Positions 37,890-52,800 of a stretch of 64,000 nucleotides of DNA are shown piece by piece (the first letter of the stretch is position 1; every line of letters begins with the position of its first letter). The translations under genes were made by a program, and so were the position numbers. The notes beneath the pieces are model-generated. The model worked only from the letters and a program-made list of their open reading frames with translations. It searched no databases and had not been told where the DNA came from. The DNA comes from Lepas anatifera (taxonomy: Eukaryota; Arthropoda; Thecostraca; Lepadidae): the NCBI GenBank assembly GCA_034440635.1, contig JAOTON010000950.1, forward strand, positions 1-64,000, given 5' to 3'.

Positions 37890-40800
37890 CTGCCGGCCGG
37901 GGCATACCGTCACTAGGCGGCACCGGAGCAGGCAGCCTCGGGAGAGGTGGGCACGGCCACCATACCGCAGGAGCACGGGGGACACCTGAGAAGTTCACTT
38001 GGTTTAAATCATGTTCAAGTGATAGGGTACTTCAGTGAGATACGCGACGATTACACACGATACCTCCCCTCTTTAACACCTCTAAAAAGCGAAACAAGTA
38101 CTGAACAGAAAAAAGCAGGGATGCAGCCGACATGTGCAATACGTCAGTGCCACCTCAAGCTGTTTAAACTGCATCCAATTACGGTTCGGGGTTTATTGCC
38201 CGCGACTTATCGCGTTACCAGCAATAATGGGCCACTTTCTGCTGGAGGGTTAATGGCTGTGCAGCGTCTGGGCGGCAGGTCGCCGCAGAGCGGACGCAGC
38301 CAGCGTAAAATGGCCGCGTCACCGCCCTGCATCACGATCGCAGCGCTGTTTCAACTCCAGCGCAGTAGAAAGTTCCTACACCTCTCAATAGAGAACACAG
38401 GGCTATCGCCGTCCGATGGCCTCAGGCATGTGTGTGCGGCCATGATACTCGGAAACAGCGCAAGGTACTCAACATTGATAGCAACAAAAACACCGACCGA
38501 CCCGCGCCCGGCCACTGGTGCCGGCAGGACGTATATCATCCAGCGCCGGAGATGCGCGGCTGAAGCTGGTCCGTTGGTGGGGGCGCAGGTAACCGGCCGG
38601 GCGGCGGCGACAGTCGGCAGCCGCGGGGAGCCGCCGCGTCTGGCAGCGTTTCATCGGCACGCGCGCGACCAGATGGTGCGGCCGACGGCCCCCGGGCTCG
38701 GCCCAGTGCGCCGCCGCCAGTAACTAACGGGTACCCATTGCCGGCATGCGGCCGGCCGGCCAGCGCGCAATGGGGCCAGCTCAGCACGTCTATCTGGGAC
38801 GCAATGAGCTCACCTAGTTCGTGGTGAGGTCGGCTGGCCGCAGCCAGCCAGGAGGTGCAGGGAAAGTGGCGGGCCCCCGGAACCGGCGTCCGGCCGCCGC
38901 CGCCGATCCCGGCGTCAGCGCGCCTCGCCGCCCTGGCGTGCACGCACCGCGCGGCGATGGACACGGAGAGAGGTGTCATCGGCAGCGCTGGAAACAGCTC
39001 CCACAGCACTCTCGGGTGTCCAGGATATCGACGAGCTGGCCTACTTAGGCGTGGGCTCAGGCACCTAGCAGTGAAGCTTAGCCTCGTTCTCCCAGACAGA
39101 CAACCGCAGCCGAGAGCCGGTGACATTTACCGACAGTGATCTCTCTATAAACGCCCACACACATTCTCGATTCTCGGTGTTCCTCAGCTATAAAATTTGA
39201 CGGTCGCCATAACTCAACGATTTGTGGCACACCCCCACAACTAATTTGTGCCCAACTTGCTACGGAAGACATTTTGAGGAAGATCAAATTGTGAAAAGCA
39301 TAAACTTTCACCAAAACGTTCAAAACCCTGCGTGTGGAAGGGGAAAGAAGTGGATTTCAAGCCTGTATGAAGCAGCTGTACAAACTCTCGCGGACGAGAA
39401 TCGTCCCACTGAGCCGAAGAGGATTACCCAGCCTTCGTGAGGACTATCCAGAAATGATGCCATTGCACAGGGCACGTGATGCCAGGCTAGCGCGTTGCGT
39501 TTCCCCGTCGCCAACGCATCAGTCAAGAGAACGCTAATCAGCCCCTGGTCTGGTTCTGAGGTCGGCTGACGCCACGTCCACCATCACTCCGAACACGGAG
39601 GGCTCAGGCGACAGCCGGCTACGTCTGCAGTTGGCAAGCCGGAAAATCCCGCCCAACACTCTTCCAGTCCACCACGGAGCCACAGGAGGCGACTCACCTT
39701 CACGGATAATGGCTGATTATTATTTGGGCTTAATAACGCGCAGAACTTCCATGGCCATGTAGCTCCTGTCTCACAAAGTGCCTTTAATAAACTCTTCCCA
39801 AAGAAATGTGGCTAACTGGCTATAGAGAATTCCGTCCGAAGTAAGATAAACCTTCCACTAAAAATTGAATCACACACATGCTTAGTACCACTCGACGAAT
39901 AATGTGTGTGTTGGGGTTTCAGGGCGCTTCGGCAGCCGGGGCCATATAGCATGCCGAACAGATAGGTTTAGTCAGATCTTAAATTAGACTTTGTTGTGGG
40001 TGTCACCTTACTTACTCGACGAATAATGAATAAAATAGAGCCAACAGCCAAGGAAATTTGGTGACGACAAGAACGCCATGGGCAGGTAGGACGCCTCTCT
40101 CTGATGCAAATAGCCGGTGCGTTCTGTGGTGGAACAAAACACGTTGAAAGCGCCATAAATCAGGTGGAGTGCCTGGAGTCCGAGCCTCGCACCCGGCAGG
40201 CACTAGGCGCCGCTGCGGGCCGTACCTGGCGGCCCGGTTCCAAAGGCCAAACAACAGACCCAGACAGAGAAGAACAAACGGAACAGAACTGCAACAGGGC
40301 TGCAGCCGAGGGAAATGGAGACCGCTACATTCACAGGGGCGCCGTAGCACAGCTAAAGGGCGAAGTGCACAGACTTCACAGCGTTTTTCCATCAGATACC
40401 GAGTAGCAACAGCGTTCGGCTTCGTATTCATTCTGTCTTCTATTTCATAAATTCCGTCCCTTTTGCTCCACCTTGCCTGGGGCTATTCTGATTTCCAGCC
40501 TTCGGTAATGTGCACAGCTTGTTTTTATCTCTAGTCCTAATTTTTTTGGGTTCACTGAACTTCTTCTTTACTTCTCCTCTGAAAAGTTGCATTTCCAGAG
40601 TATTTCAAACTTCAAACTAGAGTATTCAAGTGTTTTCCTTGACGTGGTTCACAAAAGAACACGCGAAATACAACAAGAATGAAGAAGAAAATAAGCGGCG
40701 AAAAGATAGTGGGCGAAAGGTGAATATACATTATTATTATGTTTATCCTCTTCTAGCCTGCGCCACAGAATATGGTCCAGGTGCATCAAAATGAGCACAT

Positions 40801-43800
40801 TATGCAGCCAAAATGAACGTATCATGCTCCACTATATCTTTTAATATCAGAACGCGAGTATTTTATCAATTTTAAGAACACCGATAACAAGTCCTTCCCA
40901 GGGGAAGGACGTATTTTCTTGACACGTCCGAACATGATCCCCTGTGGAGGGGATCAAGTACACCATGGCTGAAAGATTTTCCACGCTCTTGAATATCTAA
41001 CATTATATTTCCCTGCCCGTATTGTATGGGCTCTTGTCTTAACATGAGGATCAAGTCCACAACGTTTGTGGACTCGTTTTTTTGAACAGTTTTTAAAACT
41101 TCGTGATGATGTCTCCTTTGGTGAATTTTTCCCGTTCCTGGTTGTTTTTTCTATTTGTTGACCCTCATCCGTGGTTTTTTGGGCGGATCATTTAATTAAT
41201 TAAGAAAACATTATGTGACGCTGGTTTGTGCTGTTTGTTGGGTGGTATTGACATTTTAGGGCCGCCGTATAGGAGTGTTTCTTGGGATGTCCCCCACCGA
41301 AATGGCCCGATAATGCACGCTTGGAATCCTTATTTATCTATGACGTTGAGCGGCCTGACGGTATTTACGGCGAGTACATAGAAATATCCGTTATAGTATG
41401 TAGTATTCGGCTCAGTTCGGAAATCTTTCAAATAAACCTTGGGTACACAAAATGCGACGTCGTTGAGTTGGGATCAGAAATGGCTCCCGGATCGTTCGGA
41501 TTCTTCATCTAGATCCAAAGCTACACTACCTGACTACACGACATACCCCAACCCCCCAATAATAAATCAAGCAAGACTCCTAACCTAGGTTCGCAGGCCT
41601 TTAGAGCATATATTTGGGGAGCCTTAAGTCCTTGCAGGCTCAAGTGTTTAAGCACCACGTCTTTTACAATAATTCTGAATAGCTCTCGCCTGGTAAGACA
41701 ACCATGCACCGTGACTAGTGTAGAATGTTAAAGTCTCCGATCTTGCAGTAATTTCGAGTCCCGGCATAAGTCATTAAAGGAGCTCAGACTACGCAAGATA
41801 AAATGAACTTAGCACTCGGAACGTCATTATCTGTGCCATTCCAACAATTATTGATTACTGAGAGGAAAAATTTAAACGTTCAGCATGCAAATGGCAACAT
41901 CTCTTACAGGGAGCACCGTGCATAAATTTTCTTAAATTTTCAAACAAAACACTTGTACTGAGACGTGAATTTCCCACCCCGAACCCATATGCAAAACTCA
42001 TTTTGAGATATTGACTGGCTAATACAGAAAAGATGAAACGAAAGTTCCACGGCTGGAGCGCCAGCAGCCATGTTCCGGAGTGGACTGGCCACAGCCGCAG
42101 GTGGCAGCAGTGCCCTGTGTGGATGACGCGGCTCACCGTCCTGCCATATACCAGTGTCACTCAGTGAACTGGACACAGCCGCGGGTAGCAGCAGTGCCCC
42201 CTGTGTGGAGGGCGCGGCTCTCACCGTCAGTCGTCCGTTGGGGTCGGACGGGGCGCCCAGAGACACAAACTTGAAGCGCTTGGCGGGGCTGTCGCCGGGC
42301 TCGGCCGGTCTCGCTGCCTTCTTCAGCGATCCCAGCGGCAGCTTCAGGCTGAGCGGCGTCTTCCCAGCGGCGCCGGCCGGCCTGGCAGCTGTCGGGGGAG
42401 CGAGGAGTGTCAGTACCCGAGCAGCGCCGCACTAACAGAACGAGAGCAGTGCCGCCTCCCTTACAGAGCGAGAGCAGCGCCGCCGCCTCCCATAGAACGA
42501 GAGGTGTGACAGAACCCGAGCAGCGCCACCCCTTACAGAACAGAGGTGCCACAGTGCCCGAGCAGCACCGCCCCTCAAAGAACGAAGGGTGTCACAGAAG
42601 CCGAGCAACGCCGCCACACTCACAAACACCGTCCCAACCACGAGCTTACTTTCTGATAAGGTAACAAGACGATTTCACTTGCAACCAAGTTCAAATTCAG
42701 GACACTTTAACAACACTGCGGCGAACTGCATTGTCATTTGTCTCAAAAGCGGCAACGCACCTTCCGGTTGGCTGGCCTCCGCACTTACACAGCACATAGT
42801 CATGGACTAGTACATTTAACTCGGGACCTCAAATTATGCGCCCCAAGTTGTTTCATAGTGTTTCAGTACACCCTGACCACAGAGCTTCGAACAGTCTGTT
42901 AGCAGGCACAAAGCCGAGATAGTTGTCCGAAGCCGAAATAGTTTGAATGGGTTTGATGGATGTAATTTCTGTAGAAACAGCATGACCCAGGGTATGTGCT
43001 TGACTTATTCATTCATCTTATTTCGATACGAGTAAAATTAGCGGATCATTCTACAAAGTTTGCTTGAGTTATTGTGAGTTTGGCTTTTTGGGATCGAAGT
43101 CCCTTTAAAGTCATCAAGGGACTAGTCTCAGAGACCCCAATCCCACCATCCGAACAAGCAATTCCCGAAATGGCGGGTTGATTTGATGACGTGAACCATT
43201 CCACAAAGCACAGGGAAGGCCGCCCCGCCAGGTGCCAGCCGACCGACGTCTGGCAAATATTGAGCATCAGAGCGTCTCGGGGGAGTCGATCCCGAGCCCT
43301 CACCAGTACGCTGCCACCGCACGGTTTTCTGCGCAGCAGGCCGGAGGCCAACACTTTACTAACTAATCCATCGGGATGACTGTTTTTACTTTGATGAAAT
43401 ATTATTATCATTCAAGATATTAATAATTCTCAGCATATTAAGCAATCTATCATTTCACGAACTTCTGTTACCACCGAAACAAAACAGAGATGTCTCCATG
43501 AAAGTCTCAGCAGAAAAGGAACCAAACGCAAAGCATCAAGATCATATGCAACAAACACAAACTTCAATGCAAAGACTCATGCGCGGCCGCCTCCGGCCAT
43601 CGATTATATGGAGGGGGATCAACACAGGGGTGTCAGTCGACCGTGCTGTGCCTTTAGGGCGCTTCAGTTACCGAGGCTATATAGCTGAGCTCGATGTCTT
43701 CTTTCAAGCCTAATGACAGCTGTGGCAGGCGCGGAGGAAGACGCGCCACCACCCACCTGTGAGCTTGGCGAACTGCTCCGGCGTCAGTTTGATGATCTTG

Positions 43801-46800
43801 GAGACCTTGCCGTTGCGCAGTGACGGCGGTTTGGTGGCGGCGGGTGCGGCGGTGGCAGTGCGCGGCGCCGAGGCTGCGGTGGCGGCAGGGACGGCGGGGG
43901 CGTCCGCTGTACGGGGCGCCGCCGCCGCCGCCGAGTCCGCCGCCGGCTTTGTGACCCCCAAGGCCAGAGCCCCAGCGGCTGCGTCAGGGCACGGCAGGTC
44001 AGAGAGTTTAACGGTGGCAGTGGCCACGACACCAAAACAGCCACCACAGGACTAAACAGTTCAGCGACAGGCTTATTGCACAATCGGACACCTGGGCAGC
44101 CACTGACCGGTGAGGGAGATGGTCTTGCCCGAGGTTAGTGCCGCAGGTACCGTCGACGCATCGTCCACGGGCAGCATAGTGATGCCGTGGGAGGCCAGCA
44201 GCCGCAGCGCCTCCGTCTTACCTGTCGACACAGGGCAGTCAGTGGCGGCTCCATACCTGTCGACACAGGGAAGTCAGTGGCGTAGCATATTTCCTGAAAC
44301 AGGTGTTGGAGCATTAAACTGCTGGAGCAGTGGACAGCTCTGCGCCGATAATTTATCCATAATACACCCCGTCTGCACTCAACCTGGAAAGTTCGCATGC
44401 ACCTGCAGATTCGTTAGTTGGCAAGAAGGCTTGACAACCGTATGCAATAGACGATTCACTGGTCATTTAAGGTACAATTGATCCATTCATTTAAGTATAT
44501 AAGCGCTATACATACTGTTTACAAAAGATCTGGTCACATTCCATAAATGCAAGGGAATGCCACTCAAATCCCTTAAATAGTGTAACATAATGCAGACTGA
44601 CACTAACATCACCAATACAACTGATTTATCTGTTACGACCAGCAGGACAGTTAGATTCCGACACGTAAGAATAAAAAAATGCAAAGTGACTACACCACCA
44701 ACTACTGGCAAGCAATGCTTTCAGTGTCCCAAAAAGCAGGCTTTAGTGCGGAGAACCACGCCAAGGAAAGTATGATTCTCCACTCACTGATCATGGCCAG
44801 AGGTCCAATTTTCTATTCCCTCCAATACCCAATATTCATTGTTTCTTTCTTGCATTGCACTAACATATTTCCTCCCAATTGACAGGATTTGATCAAGTAC
44901 CGACGTAAGTCAAAGCTCGGTATTCCTTTTACAGCATAACTTTCCAAAGATAAAGCATTGTAACGAAAAAATTCCTGTATGAGCACAAAATGCATTCTCT
45001 TCGATTGCTTTCTACGTTGTTGAATTTTTCACTCAACCACGGATAGATTGTTACATAAATACTCCCCTACACACCCAGTGGTGCCAATCTCTTGTTTTGT
45101 GACACTGAATGCTGTTATTCAGAGTACCCATGGGCTACACACATCATGCTTGTGATACAGCTTCACATGCTTCTGACGAAACAAAGCCCCCCCCCGCCAA
45201 CTACCCAACACCCGACCAGAGGACGCTGCCGAGGCCTGAAACCGTTCAGGAAAACGGCTCACGTCGCAAACGGCCGTTAGCCAGGAAAACAGCCGGCAGT
45301 CAAGGCAAATGAAAACAGTTGCCGCCGCATGCCCGCGTAACGTGCGTCATCCACAGACAGTGCAGACGGCTTTACTTCAACTCGGGACCACAGCTGCGAC
45401 ATCTGTGTGGACAGCACGAGGCGGCACTGACAGAGGGCAGGCGCGGCGGGTACCTGCGCGGCGGCCGGCGTCGTCGCCGGGGGAGGGCGCGCCGGGCGGC
45501 GGCGGCGGGGGCGGCGGCGCGGCGAGCCGACGGGCCACGTCCGCCGCCTCGGCCATGGCAGCCAGCGTCGACATGCCGTCCACTGCAACAGCGGCCCCCT
45601 CAGCCACTGCTCACCCGCAACTGCCCAGACTAGCACGGCGCCACTGCGACCCCACCGAGGTCGGGGTGGGACTCCACCCCAGCAACGCTCCAGCCGGCAG
45701 ACCACAGACATCGGCCAGCTGCTCCCACACACATCAGCTGTTTTCTGTAGTTCGTGGGAACATCCCCAGCCAACCGCCACTGTCATTTTGAAACATCCGC
45801 CTGTAGTGATTCAACGGTTTATATTGAAACAACAGGCCCCGGGTGGGCAATTTTGCGGAGCTAGAGTAAAAAAGAAGCGGCGTCTGGTCGTCCGAAAACA
45901 CTGGCTGCGGTGTTTTTGTCTCAGAACTGCATCAGACACAAGTACAACACACGCCTCTTATCTTCACAGGTTAACCCTCGCCCTCCCTCTGTTTACGTTG
46001 TCTACTGAGATAGTCGCTTTAGGACATGTTTTCGTTGCCTGTATCAGCTATTCTATAGGAAGTGGACAATATTTTCACAGATCCTTCTCACTGCAAGGTT
46101 CGACCGAGCGAGATATCAGCAATACCGGCAGTCGAAACTACAAAATACAGTGAGCAAAAAATATAAAGCTCAATAAATTACTTTCTCTCGTGATTCTCCA
46201 CATTATGGGAACTTATGTACCTCATAGGCGAAACTGACCTCTATTGCCAGAGCACATTTTAAAGGGAGATCCGCGAAACAAATTTATTGGCTAGATCAAA
46301 AGGTCACAGGAGTTTATTTCAGAAGTTCTATTCTCATGTTTGCGAATTCGGCCTGCAAATGCCTTGAAATCACCCTCAAAGTTTACAATTCTAAACGACT
46401 TATCGAGAATCCTCACTCTCGGTTAAATGACGTAGTCTCGGCTATGACCATGAATTTCTCAAGAATGAGATCCTGTCCTAAACCGTGATGTAGAACTTCA
46501 GAACTATGGCAGACAAAAATTATTTTAAAAAGCTACATTCCAAAACTCTTTTAAAACACAAATATAGGCGTTTAAATAAATCACAATTGACCAATCAGAA
46601 GCCTAAGAATTCTCACACCTGGGTCACATGATCTATCTGACGCAAAAGTTACGTCATCTTGGGAATTTTGGAGAAAACGACTCAAGATCCGAGGTACGAA
46701 ACCACTGAAGACGTTAATTATTTTGTGTACCATTTCTAGGGCAGACTGATTCATTTTGTAGTTTTTATAGGCCATGCAAAATTAATTTAAATACAAATAA

Positions 46801-49800
46801 AGGAAAACAGGCATTTTAATTACAAAAATAATTACATTTAAACTTTAAATCGCTTTTGAAAACTAAAAGATTAAGAACAGGTTCCCGCCTTTTATCGGTA
46901 CCGTTAACATATTTCAATAATAGTTGAGGGGCCTCCAAAAATTTTGCCGAAGATACAAAAATAACTGACAGTTTTGAAATCAAGATTTTTCAAATGACGA
47001 GAAACCACAATACAATTTTTTGTTGCGTATCTCCCTTTAACACCCGCGACGACGATAACATGTATCAAAATGTAATGCAGCACCCTTATGATGGGATTTA
47101 AACTCGGATATCCATGGGATAGGACATACCGAGACACCTGCAGTTGAATATTTTATGCGTGACAGAACTTTCGTTTGTGGAGGAACAGCGGCCATTTAGA
47201 ACGGGCGCCGACTCCATCGCCTCTAGAGTGGCGTCGCTCAGACGAGGAACCACCACCACCAGTCATTAGGCCCAGAGAGGGCGTGCGCCTGAACTGGTGC
47301 TGCTTCGTTAATAGTGAGTCCTGAGAAAAATAAAATATGAAGCCAGAGGAATAATTCCCGCATGCTCTTCCCAACTGATGGGAAGGTTTAAGAGCTTAAA
47401 AGCGAGGTGTGCAAAGGAACCCCATCCCATCAAGCTAACGTCTTATTGCCCTGATCAACCCGCAAAGGAGAGATAAATCGATAGCTCGGATGAAGACGCA
47501 GGGGAATGGAGGTTTACATGAGCTAAATATTTAGCGCACAGCCCCGTCCCCACTATCATGTCAGAGACTTGGAATAAGGTTGGTTTGTTGTTGGTGTTTT
47601 AGGGCGTTTCGGTGCCTAAGGCTTTATATCGCCCATATTTGGGACGGATCCCGTGGAGAGAAAATACATCCATAGATGAATAATATGCATCACGGCACAA
47701 TCCTCTTGAGACGATGCCACTTTGTATCAAGCGGACCACCACGATCCCGGACAGGTAACCGCGGCCACTCTTGCATAATGCTCTTTTCAGCTGGAAAAGG
47801 GCAGTCAGTCATCCTTGAGGTGAAACCCACCCCAAACACAGGCGTGCTGTCGGGAGGAGCACACCGCCATCTCCGGCGGGGCCGCGCTCTGGGCTGAGTG
47901 TACTGACCCGACTGGTCCAGGCTGGCTGCGGCGGCAGTGGAGGCGGCGGCGGCGTCGGCGGACGGCTCGGGCGGCGGCGGCGGTGGCGGAGGGGTGGGCG
48001 GCGACGCGGGCTTGTCCGGCGACAGCATCCCATCCACCGGCGGACCAGCACCAAGATCCGGCAGGATACTCTTGACCGCCTCCTCCGTGGCCGCAGCAGC
48101 CGCCGCAGACGTCCGCACCAGAGGGTTATCCGCCCGGTACACCTCGTAGTTCTGACACCACACAGCACACAGGTCAGGCCGCGATACCTCCCACTGAACA
48201 CCTGGTCCGTCCGCTATTGATTGGCCCCACCTGTTTTGAACCAAACCGCATTTCATTCATCCCGCTCCTTGAATCGATGCGCTCGCCCCCATCAAATGTG
48301 CGGTTTCCACAGACACGGGCGTCGACTGGAGCCGGTGGCCATTTGACAGCTGTCGCGGGCTCACCTCCAGCACTTCCATGATTGGCAGTTTTCCGTCGTC
48401 GGAGGCGATGTCGCGCGGCGTCTTGTCGAACTTGTTCTCGACGTCGAGGTCGGCGCCGCAGCGCAGCAGCCACTCAATGCAGGGGATGTGGCGGCGCTGC
48501 ACCGCCCAGTGCAGCGGCGTCATGTTCAACTGCCGGCGCACCAGTCACACGAGTCAGCCGACACCTTCCCCAGCGTCCAACAACACCCTCCAAGTAGCCC
48601 ACCACAGTCACACGAGTCAGCCGACACCTTCCCAGCGTCCATCAACACCTTCCTAAGTACCGCACCACAGTCACACGAGTCAGCCGACACCTTCCCCAGC
48701 GTCCAACAACACCCTCCGAAGTAGCCCACCACAGTCACACGAGTCAGCCGACACCTTCCCAGCGTCCAACAACACCCTCCTAAATACCGCACCACAGTCA
48801 CACGAGTCAGCGGACACCTCTCCCCAGCGTCCAACAACACCCTCCTAAATACCGCACCACAGTCACACGGGTCAGCAGACACCTCCCCAGCGTCCAACAA
48901 CACCCGCCTAAGTACCGCAACACAGTCACACGAGTCAGCGGACACCTCTCCCCAGCGTTCAACAACACCTTCCAAGTACCGCATCAGTCACACAGTCAGC
49001 GAATACCTCTCCCCAGCGTCCAACAACACCCTCTTAAGTACCGCACCAGTCAGAGTCAGCCGACACTCTCCCCAGCGTCCAACAACACCCTCTTAAGTAC
49101 CGCACCAGTCAGACTCAGCTGACACCTCTCACCAGCGTCCAACGACACCCTCCAAAGTAGCGCACCACAGACACACGAGCCAGCGGACACCTCTCCCCAG
49201 CATCCAACAACACCCTCCAAAGTAGCGCGCCACAGTCACACGAGTCAGCCGACACCTCCCCAGCGTCCAACAACACCTTCCTAAGTACGGCACCACAGTC
49301 ACACGAGTCAGCGAACACCTCTTCCCAGCGTCCTACAACACCCTCCTACGACACTGCCATGCAGGTCCCCAATACTAAGCTCAATACCCATTTAATTAGG
49401 TAGGTAGAAGTCATGAACAGCACGTTCGTCATCTGGAAAACTGACAGCGAATTAAATACATTTCTTCACGTTTCCCTTTCTCCTCATTTAAAAGTAGCCC
49501 GGTCTTTTTACAATTACCTCTATTCATTTCAAACGTCTTCTTTGACACCCTTTAACAACTGAGGGTAAATGATCTTTGATACATACTTTCATGATCCGAA
49601 ACTTCAGCAGCTAACTTTTTGTCGCATGGCTAATGTCTTAACATAAAGTTTGTTTTACGGTTAGACAGCAGACCAGGCGTCATCCAAAGTCTCTTCAGGC
49701 CTTTTCTTCTAGTTGGTGTAAATGTTCCAGAACATTTACCGACTTCCTCTGTAATATTTGATAAATTCATATATAAAGGCTAAAATATGTACTTTGACGG

Positions 49801-52800
49801 CATTTTTAAAACAAGAGGTGCTAAATTTGAAGCCTTCTGTGACACATTTCACTCTGGTCCAAACATTTTTGGTAGAGCACATGCCCTGAGGCTAATTCTC
49901 GGAATAAAACTGTATGTCCCTAGGATTACGAAATCGACCCGAAATCCTCCATTGAACATCCCCGCGGAGACACTCGATATTGGGAAAGGGTCGTTCAAAT
50001 TTGTCAGTTCAGCATTTGGTCTCCAGCTTAGCAGGCAGACGCCCCACATTTTCCAGGAAAATATGCTAAAACCTTGTTTTACAAATGCTGAGTTTATTGT
50101 CATTGGTGTTAATTTGGAACCATTCTCGTCCGCCCAGCCAACCAGTCAGTTTTTTTGCTCTAATGGGATGGCAGTCCTAATAAGAACAAAGCCTATAATT
50201 AATCCCCTTGCACAGATCTCTGGTCTGTGTCCGTAGCAGCCGTTCTCACCATGTCCCTACAGTTGATCTCAGCCTCCTTTTTCAGCAGCAGCTCCACAAT
50301 GTTGGCGAAGCCCTCAGAAGCGGCCATGTGGAGCGGCGTCCTGTCCACCTTGGTGCGCGGGTCCAGCGAGGTGCCTGCCTCCAGCAGCGCCTCCGCCACC
50401 TCGTAGTGGCCGTACATGGCAGCCATGTGCAGCGGAGACGTACCCAGCTGCCAGCCAGACACCAGCGCGCGCGTCACACGCCGCCACCACAGGGTCGCAC
50501 TGGGCGGTGGCTACGCACAAACACGCATACAGCACAACGGAACCCCCGAGCTAGCAGCGGCTGGAGGAGAGGGGGGGAGCGTAACAGCAGCCGCCCAAGG
50601 ATACAACTATATTTATGTGGGTGCGACACGGTAGAACAGGTCAACAAATGCATTCGTTCGAAAATAACATTTGCGGGATATCAGCTGTTCCATGGTACCT
50701 AAATACAGGCTTCACGATTCATCTGTTAGTAATTTTCTGATTCAAAGCTTTTTTGAGTGACCACCTGCAAGACATTCAACTCTGGGATTAGACGCATAAA
50801 GCTCGCGAGTGAACCCGTCAAGGGGCATTTCATGTCCGGCTTAAACGGAATATGACACCTTCAGGGGATTTAAACTGAGCTATCGGAGAAGTGCTCCGAT
50901 CCAAACTGTTATCTGCGCAGGTCCAAAATACACTATCTCCAGGAAAGCTTCATTGCATATTCTCGGTGGCACGCAACGAGGCGAATTCCGCTTTGGAAAT
51001 ACTTGACTCACAGCAAACTATCTTTGGGATAAACAAAGCATCATTCCCGGACCTTTCCTGCAAGGCCGAGACAACTGCTCTCGTCACTTCTGCAAATCCC
51101 TCTAAAAAGGTGCCACACTCATTAAGTTCAGCCACTGCATCGGCAATGTATGCTTTGCGCCAGTATTCCCGGCCCGGAAGATTCGGTACATGGGGGCACG
51201 TGGGGAGCGTGTCACAGCTACTGAAACACGCTACAGAAACCGTTTCGTTTCAGAAACACTTGCCGTGCAAATGTTAGCTTTCACACAAAATCTCAGACCG
51301 TTCTTCTCTCGGAAAGCTAACCCAGCAGGACACTTGGAACGTTGTTGGAGCGCCTAGAATATAGCAAGATAAGCAATCTAACTTCCAACGGTCAGCAAAG
51401 AAATGAGCGATCTGACACACTCAATTGGTAGACACCAGCCTGAGGGATCGCACAAACCGTCACAAGAAACAAAATGCGCTGTGTGCGAACTGCATACTTG
51501 TAAGCAGTAACAGAGACTGTACTTGTAAGCGGAACATCCCAAAACTTGGACCACAAACATAGGCATAAAGTCTGCCATTTTCAGGAACCTACTACAAAAT
51601 AGAAAACAAGCGTAAATCTGTCACTGAAACGACTGGCAGTCAGCATTTCCATTCAGCCCTCCACTGCACTGTGACGTGATTGCCGCTTTGAGCACGGGAC
51701 AAGTCAGTCGGGCATGGCCGTTTGCCGCTGAATGGTGAGGGGACGAGGCTGCCGAACGGCTCGAAAGCACCCACTAGAGCGGTTTAAAAATGGAATACCT
51801 CGTTAAAAACCCAACGCCATGGCTCAAACGGCACCCATCAATCATCCAGCTTCAGGCGTCAGCCGGCCGAAGAGAACAACAGGGGTGCCTGGGAAGCCGT
51901 CAGGGCTTCCGACCGCCCGCCTCCACACCCACTGCTATGGGGTTCCCTGGAAGCGAGGTTAATAGCGCGAAACAGAGGGCCCTTGGCACCTGCGACCAAC
52001 AAATCGGCCGAGGCTCGCGTCAGCAGCCAGTGCTATTGAAGCGACATTGTAGGACAGGCAATGACGGGCACGCCATTAGTGCAGCAAGGACTCATTGACT
52101 AGCTCTGCGCATTGATCCCGTACAATGCAACGGCCGAAGCAATGTCCGTTTGGCGATGACATTGTGGCAATAGCTTTTATTTTGACCAGGCGAAACAATG
52201 GCTTTTTGATATAAGTTCGAGCAGGTCACCATTTTCTCTGAAATAGGTTTGCATCCGTGCGAGGCCAGCAGTGTGGGTGCTGCCAGGCCGCGAGTATCAT
52301 GGTTCGGTTCCGGTGGCTGCTGCTGCTGACCTTCGGCCTGAGCCAGGCACTGGAGGACGACCGCTTCACTGGAGCGCTCGCCACAGGACTGCTCCCTGAG
52401 GCAGACGAGATTGCACGGTTCCCAGGTGAGCAGGGAGAGATCGCCGGCACCGCCGGCGGCGCCAAGGGTCAGTCCGAAAGGTACCCAGGTGAGCAGAGAG
52501 AGATCGCCAGCACCAGCGGCGGCGCCAAGGGTCAGTCCGAAAGGTACCCAGGTGAGCAAGAGAGATCGCCAGCACCGGCGGCGGCGCCAAGGGTCAGTCC
52601 GAAAGGTACCCAGGTGAGCAGGGAGAGATCGCCGGCACCTGGCGGCGGCGCCAAGGGTCAGTCCGAAAGGTACCCAGGTGAGCAGGGAGAGATCGCCGGC
52701 ACCGGCGGCGGCGCCAGGGGTCAGTCCGAAAGGTACCCAGGTGAGCAGGGAGAGATCGCCGGCACCGGCGGCGGCGCCAAGGGTCAGTCCGAAAGGTACC

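Noticed and set aside
37947..39126. 258-codon plus and 196-codon minus frames in the last GABPB intron
   Set aside because: Overlapping frames on both strands in CpG-rich DNA, no domain and no convincing splice sites in a compatible phase.
40012..40431. 139-codon minus-strand frame with a hydrophobic stretch ([13 protein letters not shown])
   Set aside because: No homology, signal, promoter or splice phase support; lies in a GABPB intron. Could be revisited with transcript data.
48378..48656. Plus-strand frames over the ankyrin exon at 48365-48529
   Set aside because: Antisense readings; the minus strand gives clear ankyrin repeats with correct splice sites.
49787..50236. 149-codon plus-strand frame
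   Set aside because: No recognisable domain, AT-rich intronic composition and no splice evidence.
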